NCBI RefSeq assembly: GCF_016679925.1
Contig: NZ_JAEQBW010000001.1
Location: 1,178,001 to 1,242,000 of the forward strand
DNA from: Marivirga aurantiaca
GTDB taxonomy: Bacteria; Bacteroidota; Bacteroidia; Cytophagales; Cyclobacteriaceae
Direction of reading: 5' to 3'
Length of the DNA: 64,000 nucleotides
The notes below the pieces were generated by a model. That model was not told the DNA's origin. It made no database searches and saw nothing but the letters and a program-made list of their open reading frames with translations. The position numbers and the translations under genes are program-made. Shown here in pieces: positions 29,704 through 38,669 of this stretch (the first letter of the stretch is position 1; each line of letters starts with the position of its first letter).

Positions 29704-31898
29704 TGGGAAACGAAAAACATTTTAAACCAAAAGCTCACATTTTAAGGCTATTAGGTGAGGAACTGATAAAAAGTCCTATTATGGCAATTTATGAGTTGGT
29801 GAAAAATAGTTATGATGCAGATTCAAGCTATGTAAATGTGGCCTTTTCAAACATTCAAAACATAGGAAGTGCAAGAGTGAAAATTGAAGACAATGGCACT
29901 GGGCTAACAAGTGAAGTAATTGAAAATGTTTGGCTTGAACCAGGAACAGACCATAGAAAACCTATAGACGAAGAAGGTAATCGCATAATTAATAGAAGTC
30001 CTATTTTTAATAGGGTACCGATGGGCGAAAAAGGTGTAGGAAGATTTGCCGTTCACAAGCTAGGAAATACAATTAAACTCATTACAAGGCCTGCAAATGT
30101 AATAAAATGTCTAGACGATGAAGGTAAATGGAAGAAATATCTTTTAGACTATGAAATTACATTAACAATAGATTGGAAAAGTTTTTCTCAATCCAAGTAT
30201 TTGGAAGACATACCGATATCTTGGGTAACAAATACAGATAAATCAAAATTTCACTTCAAAGAAGACTCTGGAACACTTATAGAAGTTACTTCTCTAAAGG
30301 AGCCTTGGACAAGAAGAATGGCAAGAAGCCTTAATAGAAATGTGGTTTCTATGGTTTCTCCTAAAAGTGATTTACGCATTTTTAAAATAAACTTAGATTT
30401 TGGTAATAATTGGCTTGAAGGCTTTCCCGATGCTACCGAGGTTTTAAAAATTGCACCGTATCATTATACTGCAATTTTAGACGAAAACTACAATCTAGAG
30501 GTAGATTATGAATTCAAACTTAATTTGAACCCTGAGATAGGAGAAAACATTATTAAAGGGGAGAAGGAAAATATAAAAGGTCTGTTAAGGCCTAAAATTA
30601 GGGATAGGATGCAAGAAGATATGGTAGAAGTATCTGAGATTAATGCAGCATTAGAAAACCTAGAGAAAGTAAAAAATCCTTTTGGAAATATTATGGTTGA
30701 GATTCATTCTTATGATATGGATTCTGATTCTTTTAAAGATTACACTTATGATTCTAAAACAGTTAAATCAGTTCTAAAAGAAAATTCTGGTATAAAAGTT
30801 TTTAAGGATGATATGAGGGTTTTTAATTATGGAGAGCCTGGAAATGATTGGTTAAATATTGATATAGAAAGAGTACAAAACAAAAAATGGTTTTCTAATA
30901 ATCAAGTTATAGGCACAGTTTATCTTGACTCAATAAGCTCAACCAAATTGATTGAAAAAACCAATAGAGAAGGTTTTGTCGAAGATTACTATTTCTCTAT
31001 TTTTTATGATTGTATTCGTTTGATTATTGAAGACTTTAAAGTCAGGAGGCAAAAAGACCGTGAAAAATGGTTAGCGTTTAATCACAAAGAGACACCTCAA
31101 AAGTATTATCAAGACCAAACCTCTTTGTTCAATGAATTGATAGATTCTACGGATTTTTCAGATGAAGAAAAAAAGCAGAAACTGAAAAAAGAGGCTGAGA
31201 ATTTGCAAAAGGATTTTGAAGAAAAAAAAGATACTCTATTGATACCTGCTGGTGTTGGTATGACTGCTTCAGTTGCTCTACACGAAATTGAAAAACTAGT
31301 ACCTAGAATGAAAGAAGTTGTAAATGCAAATCCTTTTATTCCAGCATTAGGCAATGAAAAGGTTGATGAATTAGATGACTATGTTCAGGGCATTTTATCT
31401 GTACTAAGAAAAGGGGGAAGCAAACCAATTAATCTTAATGAATGTATTGAAAAAGCAGTTTCAAATTACAGTTATAAATTAAAAACTAGAAAAATTGAAC
31501 CAGCTACTGATTTTGATAATTCTATAGAAACCATTAAGTGTGATAAAAGATATTTTATCACAATGATTATGAATATAATCGATAACAGCATTTACTGGCT
31601 GGATACTATTCACAAACAAGATAAGGGTATTTACATTAAAACATATTTAAGAAACGAATTTCCAGTAGTAACCATTGTTGATAATGGTCCGGGCTTTAAA
31701 GATGCAATTACTGACTTAGTAAGACCATTTTTCTCAAGAAAAGATGATGGGATAGGTATTGGACTTTACTTAATTGACACTATAATGATGAAGTACGGAA
31801 AATTTGAAATTCTTGAGAATTCTGAATTAGATGATATTGAGGTGCCTGAAAAATATAGGGGAGCAGCAATTAGATTAACTTTCAATAAAAACCAATAA
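29703..31898 (+). CDS. double-GHKL ATPase protein of the vsr-methyltransferase operon
   Basis: A 731-residue protein with two separate Bergerat ATP-binding folds. The N-terminal module is MutL/Hsp90-like: N box IYELVKNSYDAD (residues 29-40), G1 EDNGTGL (62-68), G2 MGEKGVGRFA (107-116). The C-terminal module is histidine-kinase-like: N box MIMNIIDNSIYWL (~620), G1 VDNGPGF (~660), G2 DGIGIGLYL (~680). Between them is an S5-like region, then a charged coiled-coil (EEKKQKLKKEAENLQKDFEEKKD, about 485-510) leading to a DHp-like helix with ALHEIEKLVPRM, whose His is the possible phosphorylation site. MORC/paraMORC-type GHKL ATPases are known partners of restriction-modification genes. Joining one to a kinase-type module, with a receiver-like gene 2 bp downstream, suggests ATP- or phosphorylation-gated control of DNA attack. 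Confidence 0.88.
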   Translation: MGNEKHFKPKAHILRLLGEELIKSPIMAIYELVKNSYDADSSYVNVAFSNIQNIGSARVKIEDNGTGLTSEVIENVWLEPGTDHRKPIDEEGNRIINRSPIFNRVPMGEKGVGRFAVHKLGNTIKLITRPANVIKCLDDEGKWKKYLLDYEITLTIDWKSFSQSKYLEDIPISWVTNTDKSKFHFKEDSGTLIEVTSLKEPWTRRMARSLNRNVVSMVSPKSDLRIFKINLDFGNNWLEGFPDATEVLKIAPYHYTAILDENYNLEVDYEFKLNLNPEIGENIIKGEKENIKGLLRPKIRDRMQEDMVEVSEINAALENLEKVKNPFGNIMVEIHSYDMDSDSFKDYTYDSKTVKSVLKENSGIKVFKDDMRVFNYGEPGNDWLNIDIERVQNKKWFSNNQVIGTVYLDSISSTKLIEKTNREGFVEDYYFSIFYDCIRLIIEDFKVRRQKDREKWLAFNHKETPQKYYQDQTSLFNELIDSTDFSDEEKKQKLKKEAENLQKDFEEKKDTLLIPAGVGMTASVALHEIEKLVPRMKEVVNANPFIPALGNEKVDELDDYVQGILSVLRKGGSKPINLNECIEKAVSNYSYKLKTRKIEPATDFDNSIETIKCDKRYFITMIMNIIDNSIYWLDTIHKQDKGIYIKTYLRNEFPVVTIVDNGPGFKDAITDLVRPFFSRKDDGIGIGLYLIDTIMMKYGKFEILENSELDDIEVPEKYRGAAIRLTFNKNQ

Positions 31899-31900
31899 AT

Positions 31901-33196
31901 ATGCTATCGTTTGAGCCAAGTATAGTGATCGTTGATGATAAATATGATGAAATTAGAGGAATACTTGAACAATATCAAAAAAATGGAATTGGTATAAAAT
32001 ATTTCAATGCAAATCTCATAGATTCTGACCCAAAGCCATCCACCCATTTTTCTGATTTGAATTTAATTTTCTTAGATGTCCATTTCACTGAAAATCTTGC
32101 TGATTATGACCCTACACATTGTGCTGCTTGGATTGATAGTTTAGTTTCCGAATATTCATTCTACATCTTAGTATTATGGTCTAAAGAAACAGATAAAAAA
32201 GATGAAATATTAGAAGAATTGAAGAGAATTAACAAAGAGCCTTTTTTATTCTTTACCGAACAAAAAACAGAATATCAAATTGAAAATGGTTGGGATTTTG
32301 AAAAGCTTAATGATTCTATAAATTCTAAACTTGATAATTATCCCGAGCTAGATGAACTTTCAATTTGGAAAAAAAGTATTCTTAACTCTTCCAATATTGT
32401 TATTGGTCATTTGTCTAGTAACATAGATAATGACGCATTTAGAAAAAAATTACAAAAAATAATTATCGGTCACGGTGGTGAATACCTCCTTGGTTCAGAA
32501 AAAGAATCTTTAAAAAGAGAGGTCTTGTTTGATGCTCTGGACAATATCTTATCATCTAATTCTAAAATAACAAGACCCAACCAAACTGTATCCCAAATTA
32601 ACAAAGAAAATCTCTATAGTATACCTATTTTTCCTAAAACTGATATTGATTCAAAGTTAAACTCTTGGTTTCATTTTAAGTTGATAGAAAGCAGTTTTGA
32701 ACCAAACTTTATTACATCAGGGTTAGTCAGTTTTTTTAAGAATGATTCTTTAAAGAAAAATTATAGTTTATTGAATGATGAGAATGTAACGAAATACCTA
32801 GAATATCAATTGGGTGCGGAAGAAAATAAACCTGATATAGAAGATATAGCAGTTATTATTTCAAGACCTTGTGATCTTGCACAGAATAAATTTGGAAGAA
32901 ACTTAAAGTTACTAAGTGGTCTTTTGATTAATAAACCAATAAGAAATACTAAGCATAAATTTAAGGGTAAAGACACAAATCCTTTATCAATGAAGATATA
33001 TGATCATCTATCTTTATCCAAAGAAAAAACAGATTGTGCACTGTTATTTGATTTTAGATATGCATTTTCATTACCTCCTGAAATATTTGAAGAGAGATTC
33101 GATAAAATTAAAGTTTTTAATAAGGAGTTACTATCTGAAATTCAAGTTGAATATAGCTCTTACTCGAGTAGATTAGGAATTACACAAATAATCTAA
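31901..33196 (+). CDS. receiver-like protein with large unknown C-terminal domain
   Basis: A 431-residue protein. Residues ~6-125 follow the response-regulator receiver plan: SIVIVDDKYDEI with the acidic pair near residue 10, LIFLDVHF with a candidate phosphoacceptor Asp near 55, and YILVLWSKE near 94 supplying the switch Ser and the Lys. The remaining ~300 residues match nothing I know (VIGHLSSNIDNDAF; LNSWFHFKLIESSF; IAVIISRPCDLAQNKFGRNLKLLSG). The segment ISRPCDLAQ-x-K recalls a small uncharacterised domain seen beside ATPases in defence contexts, but I cannot name it. It starts 2 bp after the double-GHKL gene and is last in the operon, so it is the natural phosphorelay partner or effector. 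No HTH DNA-binding domain is evident. Confidence 0.75.
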   Translation: MLSFEPSIVIVDDKYDEIRGILEQYQKNGIGIKYFNANLIDSDPKPSTHFSDLNLIFLDVHFTENLADYDPTHCAAWIDSLVSEYSFYILVLWSKETDKKDEILEELKRINKEPFLFFTEQKTEYQIENGWDFEKLNDSINSKLDNYPELDELSIWKKSILNSSNIVIGHLSSNIDNDAFRKKLQKIIIGHGGEYLLGSEKESLKREVLFDALDNILSSNSKITRPNQTVSQINKENLYSIPIFPKTDIDSKLNSWFHFKLIESSFEPNFITSGLVSFFKNDSLKKNYSLLNDENVTKYLEYQLGAEENKPDIEDIAVIISRPCDLAQNKFGRNLKLLSGLLINKPIRNTKHKFKGKDTNPLSMKIYDHLSLSKEKTDCALLFDFRYAFSLPPEIFEERFDKIKVFNKELLSEIQVEYSSYSSRLGITQII

Positions 33197-33420
33197 GACA
33201 GAAGTTAAATATGTAGTATAAAAATTTAACACATAATTAAAGATGTAAAATTCTTTTTTAATTAAAAAGTAGAATAATATTAATCCAACTATAGCCTGCC
33301 CCTAATTAGAGCTGTTTATTTGTCAGATGTTAATGATTTACTTTTGCTTGTGGTACCGTACTAAAGTTGATGTTCAGAGGCTATTTTTAGAACAGGAGAA
33401 AACACTAAATCTAATTCACA

Positions 33421-33457
33421 AAAAAAGCCCCTCGAATTACTATAATTCAAAGGGCTT
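33421..33457 (-). terminator. Rho-independent terminator of the DUF2911 gene
   Basis: On the minus strand AAGCCC and CGAATTA-type arms pair with TAATTC...GGGCTT (six plus six pairs around a 3x3 internal loop), ending in a T run. It lies 31 bp beyond the stop of the DUF2911 gene. The rest of the gap 33197-33420 is AT-rich without a gene. Confidence 0.75.
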
Positions 33458-33487
33458 AAGGTGCCTTTCCTTTATCCAAATTGTGTT

Positions 33488-34039
33488 TTACTCTGTTGTT
33501 ACAGGAACAGAAAACAGAATATTGTCCCAACTAAAGTTGATATTGGCTCCACTATCAATTGAACTAAAGCCAATGATAAAAGTCTCAATTTCCGTGGCTG
33601 AGTTTTGAATGGGAGCATACACTGACACCAAATCCAGGTCGTAATCGGGTTCAGCAGCGCCAAAGAAAACGCCACTTTCACTGTTAAGGACCACTTCAAA
33701 GGATTCTTCACCGGGAACGGCATACATTCTGTAAGTTCCTGCAGCTACCGACTTGCCACCGAAGTTAACATCTTGATTGAAAGTAATATCTGTCGCAGCA
33801 TTAGCACCTAGTCTCCAGTATTTTCCATAGGGCTGCAAGGCTCCGCTTTCCGCAGTTCCAAATAATAACCTTCCTTTTTTGCTGGGTTGGCTGTAATCAA
33901 TGGTGATTTCAAGTCCGCCTTCATTAAAGGAAGCAGTCGCTGGAGGACTTACAGGCTCAGCAATAAATAACCCATAAACCACCCACAATACAAAAAGTAG
34001 AAATACTACTCCGATACCAATTAAGATTTTCTTTAGCAT
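33488..34039 (-). CDS. DUF2911 family exported protein
   Basis: A 183-residue protein. The start MLKKILIGIGVVFLLFVLWVVYG is chosen because it begins a membrane anchor/signal; the open frame extends 43 codons upstream without family similarity. The DUF2911 domain covers about residues 35-180: TIDYSQPSKKGRLLFG, YGKYWRLGANAATDITFNQDV, FGGKSVAAGTYRMYAVPGE, then a beta-rich end. DUF2911 proteins are common in Bacteroidota, probably periplasmic, and without a known biochemical role. It marks the right border of the accessory island. Confidence 0.9.
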   Translation of the reverse strand: MLKKILIGIGVVFLLFVLWVVYGLFIAEPVSPPATASFNEGGLEITIDYSQPSKKGRLLFGTAESGALQPYGKYWRLGANAATDITFNQDVNFGGKSVAAGTYRMYAVPGEESFEVVLNSESGVFFGAAEPDYDLDLVSVYAPIQNSATEIETFIIGFSSIDSGANINFSWDNILFSVPVTTE

Positions 34040-34230
34040 GATTTTGTTTTTTTGATGAATGTACGAATTAAATGTTGATTGAAGCAAGAGCAGCACATTC
34101 CAAAATTGGTCACAGACTTTCTGCAGGCAAAAGAGAGTAAGGATCAATTTTTCAATTGCGCATATCAAATTTTAATAGTACGCATATATGCGCGATGGTA
34201 TAAAACAGGGCATAAATGAAGGGAATAGCA

Positions 34231-34670
34231 GAAGCAATCAGCATCAATTTGATAATGATATGATAAATAGTAATTTGTGCAATAAATGTAGATGCTTACG
34301 AGATTCCTCCCCTCTATTCTGAGAAGAGAGGGGAAAATTTATCGCAGATAAATAGGGGTGAGTTTTAGAATTGGATAAAATGAACAACAATTAAAGTAGA
34401 TTACTTTGACATAGATTGTCAGCATTCAAAGCTATAGTAGAGATCAGTAATGCGAAACTTCAGCTTTAAAGAACTCATCCCGTCACACCTACGGTGCGAC
34501 ACCCTTCTCTTTTCCTGAAGAGAAGGGAATAATGAAAGCAATCAGCATCAATTTGATAATGATATGATAAATAGTTATTTGTGCAATAAATGTAAATGCT
34601 TACGAGATTCCTCCCCTCTATTCTGAGAAGAGAAAGATTTGTCGCAGACGAATCAGGGGTGAGTTTAAGG
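34231..34670. repeat. ~135-bp direct repeats in intergenic region
   Basis: The block AGCAATCAGCATCAATTTGA, followed by ATGATATGATAAATAGT, GTGCAATAAATGTA, TGCTTACGAGATTCCTCCC and a GAGAGG(A)G hairpin, occurs at 34233-34365 and again 304 bp later at 34537-34665. The TTTACGAGAT...CTCCCC part is shared with the elements at 13.2 and 14.1 kb. The whole gap 34040-34813 contains no gene. Confidence 0.8.
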
Positions 34671-34813
34671 AGAGAAGAGAATATCGGAGGCAGTCATATA
34701 ACGATAAGCTTTATTCTCTGATTTAAACTTTCTGTATTGCTCAGTTATAGATTTATACTTTGTTTAATGCATCTCAAGATAACAGCTCATTTACATATTA
34801 ATCCTAAAATTGT

Positions 34814-34838
34814 ATATTAACTACATTTTAGTTAATAT
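34814..34838. promoter_or_regulatory. perfect 25-bp inverted repeat, likely PadR operator
   Basis: ATATTAACTA and TAGTTAATAT form 10-bp perfect arms around CATTT, ending 5 bp before the PadR start codon. Position and symmetry fit an autoregulatory operator for the dimeric PadR protein encoded immediately downstream. The sequence does not contain the ATGT-N8-ACAT core of classical PadR, so the assignment is by position. Confidence 0.6.
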
Positions 34839-34843
34839 TGAAA

Positions 34844-35173
34844 ATGAAAAATGTACACCTGGGAGAATTTGAAGAAATTGTACTACTCACGGTAGTAATT
34901 CTTAAGGATGAAGCTTATGGAATAGCCATCATTGATGAAATGGAAAAACGTTTAAAGCGCACAGTAAGTATTGGTGCTTTGCAAACGGTACTCAGAAGGC
35001 TGGAAAAAAAAGGCTTCCTGGTATCTGAATTAGGAGAGGCCACCAAAGTAAGAGGAGGGAAGCGAAAACGATTTTTCTCAATCACTGCTTATGGCAAAAA
35101 CGTGCTCACAGAAACCAAAGAACAACGCATGGGTTTGTGGAATGCCATCACCGAATTTAGTTTCAGTAGTTAA
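34844..35173 (+). CDS. PadR-family transcriptional regulator
   Basis: A 109-residue winged-helix regulator. The start ATG 34844 (MKNVHLGEFEEIVLL) is preferred over a TTG two codons earlier. The motifs LGEFEEIVLLTVVILKDEAYGIAI, SIGALQTVLRRLEKKGFL (recognition helix and wing) and GGKRKRFFSITAYGKNVL define the family. PadR proteins repress small transporter or detoxification genes. It lies 2 bp before an FtsX-type permease gene, the usual pairing in Bacteroidota, and probably controls that operon through the palindrome just upstream. Confidence 0.93.
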   Translation: MKNVHLGEFEEIVLLTVVILKDEAYGIAIIDEMEKRLKRTVSIGALQTVLRRLEKKGFLVSELGEATKVRGGKRKRFFSITAYGKNVLTETKEQRMGLWNAITEFSFSS

Positions 35174-35175
35174 TT

Positions 35176-37848
35176 ATGGAAAAAGAGAAAAATAAAGTGC
35201 CAAAATGGGCACTTCGATTCTTCCGCTGGTACTGCCAGCCCGACTTTGTCGAAGACCTTGAAGGAGATTTACTGGAGCGATTTGAGAGGCGGTCGCAGGA
35301 AAATAATTTAAGGTCTGCAAGATGGAGTTTTACAAAAGATGTCGTAAAACTTTTCAGACCCGGGATCATTAGGCCGCTTTTTAAATCGAATACACTTAAT
35401 CAAAACACGATGTTCATTACTAATTTTAAATTGGGGATTCGCAGCTTGTATAAACGTAAGGCATTTGCCTTCATCAATTCCTTTGGACTGTCCATTGGAA
35501 TTGCCAGCGCCCTGCTTATTTTCCTTTACGTTCAGACCCAATTCTCTTATGATAAATCTTATTCAGATCATGAAAGAATTTACAAAATGGTGCAAAAGGT
35601 CAATAGTGAAAATGGATCGGAGACCTATGCTACCGTTCCCTATTCATTAGTAAACATCATCATAGATAGCTATCCTGAAATTGAGACAGGCACAGCTGTT
35701 TCCGGGCCTTATGATAGCCAGGTGGTTACAGTAAGAAATGAAGCAAATGAAGATGTTCAGTTTATTGAGAATTCTGTACTGCTTGCTGACAGCAATTTCT
35801 TTTCAATATTCAGTTTGGACTTTTTAAATGGGGACCCGAAAACTGCTTTAAGTAATCCACATAGTGTAGTGCTGACTGAACGAACTGCTAAACAATTTTT
35901 TGGAGATACTAATCCTGTGGGGAAATTTATCGCACCATCAGGTAAAAATTCAATAGTAACAGGAGTTTGTAAAAATCCACCGGCAAACTCTCATCTTCAA
36001 TTCAATTACATTGTATCCTCTTCTTCTGTTGGCTGGTTTAGTCAGGACCAGTTTAACCTTAGATCGGCCAATTGTTATTTTAAATTAAAGCCTTCCGCAG
36101 ATGCCGGATCATTGGAATTGAAGTTTCCGAAGCTGGTGGAAAATTATGTATTGAAAGAAATTGAAAGGGCCAGAAATATAAGCAGGGAAGAGTATAAAAA
36201 GGCTGGCAATAGCATTGCCTATCTTCTTAAACCATTGACTTCACTTCACCTGAGTGAAGAAAACCTGGGCGGATTTCAGCCCGGAGGGAATATCGTGACA
36301 GTTCGAATTCTAATAGTGGTAGGCTTGCTCATCCTGATAATTGCCTGCATTAATTTTATGAACTTAGCTACCGCTAAAAGTACTGATCGAGCTAAAGAGG
36401 TAGGAGTGAGAAAGGTGATGGGCTCGTTCCGAAGAGAGTTGATCGCCCAATTCCTAACAGAATCATTTATTATCAGCTTTATAAGTGTCGTACTTGGCGT
36501 TTGTTTCATGTGGCTCGCACTTCCTTATTTTAATGAGCTGACAAATGTTCAGCTGGAGTTTTTTCTTAATTTTAATACAGTAGTTGCCCTCTTCTGTTTG
36601 GTGATTGTAATAAGTATACTTTCAGGAATTTACCCTGCTTTTTTTCTTTCCTCATTTAGCCCAATAAAAGCATTAAAAGGTGTTATAAAACCTAATGCAA
36701 ATGGTAGATCAGTAATGAATGGATTGGTTTTATTTCAATTCTGGATTGCGACCATACTCATCGTAAGCACTGTTATTATTAACAAACAAGTTCATTATAT
36801 GAATGAAAAGAATCTTGGTTTTGAAAAGGAGCAAGTGATGGTGCTTGAAGGAATTTCTCATATGGAAACTCACCTTTACCATCCTTTTTTAAATGAAGTC
36901 AAAAATTTACCTCAAATCCAGGAGGCGGCTGGCAGCTTGTCGGTACAAGGATTTCAAGGCAGCTGGCGAGATAACTATCGGATCAATGGTACGCAAGAAG
37001 ATTTTAACATCAACCGGATGATGATTGGCGATAATTACAGTGAAGTCATGAATTTCGAACTAAAACAAGGCCAGTTGTTTTCCGAATCAATGAATGATTC
37101 AACTAATGTGATACTTAATGAATCAGCAGTAGCAGCTTTTGGACTTACTGATCCTATTGGCCAACAAATCGTTCAACGTGATGCTGATAATGGATCAATC
37201 CATGAAAAGGTTTTCACTATTAAAGGGGTGATCAAAGACTTTAACTACAATTCTTTACACGAGGCGATCGCACCTTTGGTGATCCAAAGTAATGAAATTA
37301 ATTATGGTCGCATGCGGTACATTGCTATTAAGTTAAAAGAGGGTTCAAATCTTAAAACAATCGAACAAATTGAAAGCAAATGGAAGGAAACATTGCCTAA
37401 CCGCCCTTTTAACTTTCGATTTTTGGATGACACATTGGATGCTAAGTATAAAAGTGAAAAGCAAGCAGCAACCCTTTTAAAAATATTTTCAGCCTTAACC
37501 ATACTGATCGCATGTTTGGGCATATTTGCACTTTCTTTTTATACAATAAGCATTAGAACCAAAGAGATTGGCGTTCGAAAAGTGTTAGGCGCTAAAGCCA
37601 CTAACATCATATTGTTGCTCTCCAAAGACTTTGTTAAATTGTCTTTTCTCTCTTTCATTTTTGCAGCACCGGTGGCATGGTATATCGGTACTTCCTGGCT
37701 GAATAACTTCGCCTATAGAATTGAAATTGATTTCACCATATTCATTTTTTCAGCACTGTTTATCGTCATGATAATTTCTCTTACAGTAGGCCTTCAAACT
37801 ATACAAGCTGCATTGGGAAACCCGATAAACTCTTTAAAAAATGAATAG
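35176..37848 (+). CDS. MacB/FtsX-type ABC permease with N-terminal permease prefix domain
   Basis: An 890-residue inner-membrane protein. Residues ~1-85 form a soluble prefix (VPKWALRFFRWYCQPDFVEDLEGDLLERF) found on permeases encoded after PadR regulators. A MacB core/periplasmic domain follows, then two FtsX modules: TM sets at about residues 95-115, 375-490 and 770-880, with MNLATAKSTDRAKEVGVRKVMG and SIRTKEIGVRKVLGAKATNI as the repeated FtsX signatures. Such permeases act with an ATPase encoded elsewhere, moving or extracting peptides, lipids or antibiotics. Two-gene operon with the PadR gene. Confidence 0.93.
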   Translation: MEKEKNKVPKWALRFFRWYCQPDFVEDLEGDLLERFERRSQENNLRSARWSFTKDVVKLFRPGIIRPLFKSNTLNQNTMFITNFKLGIRSLYKRKAFAFINSFGLSIGIASALLIFLYVQTQFSYDKSYSDHERIYKMVQKVNSENGSETYATVPYSLVNIIIDSYPEIETGTAVSGPYDSQVVTVRNEANEDVQFIENSVLLADSNFFSIFSLDFLNGDPKTALSNPHSVVLTERTAKQFFGDTNPVGKFIAPSGKNSIVTGVCKNPPANSHLQFNYIVSSSSVGWFSQDQFNLRSANCYFKLKPSADAGSLELKFPKLVENYVLKEIERARNISREEYKKAGNSIAYLLKPLTSLHLSEENLGGFQPGGNIVTVRILIVVGLLILIIACINFMNLATAKSTDRAKEVGVRKVMGSFRRELIAQFLTESFIISFISVVLGVCFMWLALPYFNELTNVQLEFFLNFNTVVALFCLVIVISILSGIYPAFFLSSFSPIKALKGVIKPNANGRSVMNGLVLFQFWIATILIVSTVIINKQVHYMNEKNLGFEKEQVMVLEGISHMETHLYHPFLNEVKNLPQIQEAAGSLSVQGFQGSWRDNYRINGTQEDFNINRMMIGDNYSEVMNFELKQGQLFSESMNDSTNVILNESAVAAFGLTDPIGQQIVQRDADNGSIHEKVFTIKGVIKDFNYNSLHEAIAPLVIQSNEINYGRMRYIAIKLKEGSNLKTIEQIESKWKETLPNRPFNFRFLDDTLDAKYKSEKQAATLLKIFSALTILIACLGIFALSFYTISIRTKEIGVRKVLGAKATNIILLLSKDFVKLSFLSFIFAAPVAWYIGTSWLNNFAYRIEIDFTIFIFSALFIVMIISLTVGLQTIQAALGNPINSLKNE

Positions 37849-38604
37849 GGATTGAATTATTAAATAATAATTCAATAGATAAGAAGAGAAACAGTCTCAT
37901 GGATTTCTATATTTGTTATATAATTTATATTATGTTAAGTTACTCTTTTCAACACCTATCCCATTCTATTAAGATTACAATTACTAATCAAAATCTCTAA
38001 GCGCTATGCGCTTCTTATTTCTTGCTTAATCATTTTGATTCTCCTACACTGGCTGTATTACTTCTATTAGTTTTGAAATTGGAAAAGCTATCTACTGAGT
38101 TTGGAATTTTACTTGGCTGCATATTCTAATCATCGGTCTGACTATCGTCTGACCTATTGACTAGCGAGCGTCTGAGCTTTTGATTATCCTGATAACAATC
38201 CTTTGGCAATTCATACAGCTTCTGTATTTGGCTTTTAAATTTTTATGTTGCTAATGATTAGGGATACTGTGGTTTTTCTGCATAATAATATTTTAGACGG
38301 TTTATTTTGAGCTGGATGATATTGGAGTGTTCTTATTATTTACTTATTCTTAAAAGGACAATCTGATTATCGTCTTACCTAGGATACCCTTTTTTTGACC
38401 CGGTCTGACCTACGTGCTGCTGTCAGAAAAGAGATGAACTTAACATAATATTTAGATTGGCTATTAATCCCCATCATTGCCTTAACCTTAAATAGTTGAT
38501 GGATAAACCAAAAGTTAATATTTAAAGGATTTATTACCCCTATTAACCCCAACAATCTTTTCTAAAGCCTCTCTCCCATTGCATGAGCTAAATCATTTCC
38601 TTAT
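37849..38604. other. gene-free intergenic region
   Basis: About 750 bp of AT-rich sequence between the permease gene and the SQR gene. It contains scattered GTCTGAC-type motifs (around 38135-38175 and 38400) but no convincing frame, hairpin or repeat unit. Confidence 0.6.
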
Positions 38605-38618
38605 GTGACAAATGTTAC
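38605..38618. promoter_or_regulatory. CRP/FNR-like inverted repeat upstream of SQR gene
   Basis: GTGACAAATGTTAC has GTxACA...TGTxAC dyad symmetry and lies 51 bp before the start codon, a typical activator position. A CRP/FNR-family regulator (redox or sulfide/nitric-oxide responsive) is a reasonable candidate binder; no such regulator is encoded in this window. Confidence 0.35.
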
Positions 38619-38669
38619 CTTTTAACCCATGTTTACTACCTAAATTATGCTAAAGTAAAGTAAAAAAAC

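Noticed and set aside
33327-33608. 93-codon plus-strand frame
   Set aside because: Overlaps the DUF2911 gene and its terminator on the opposite strand; no coding character.
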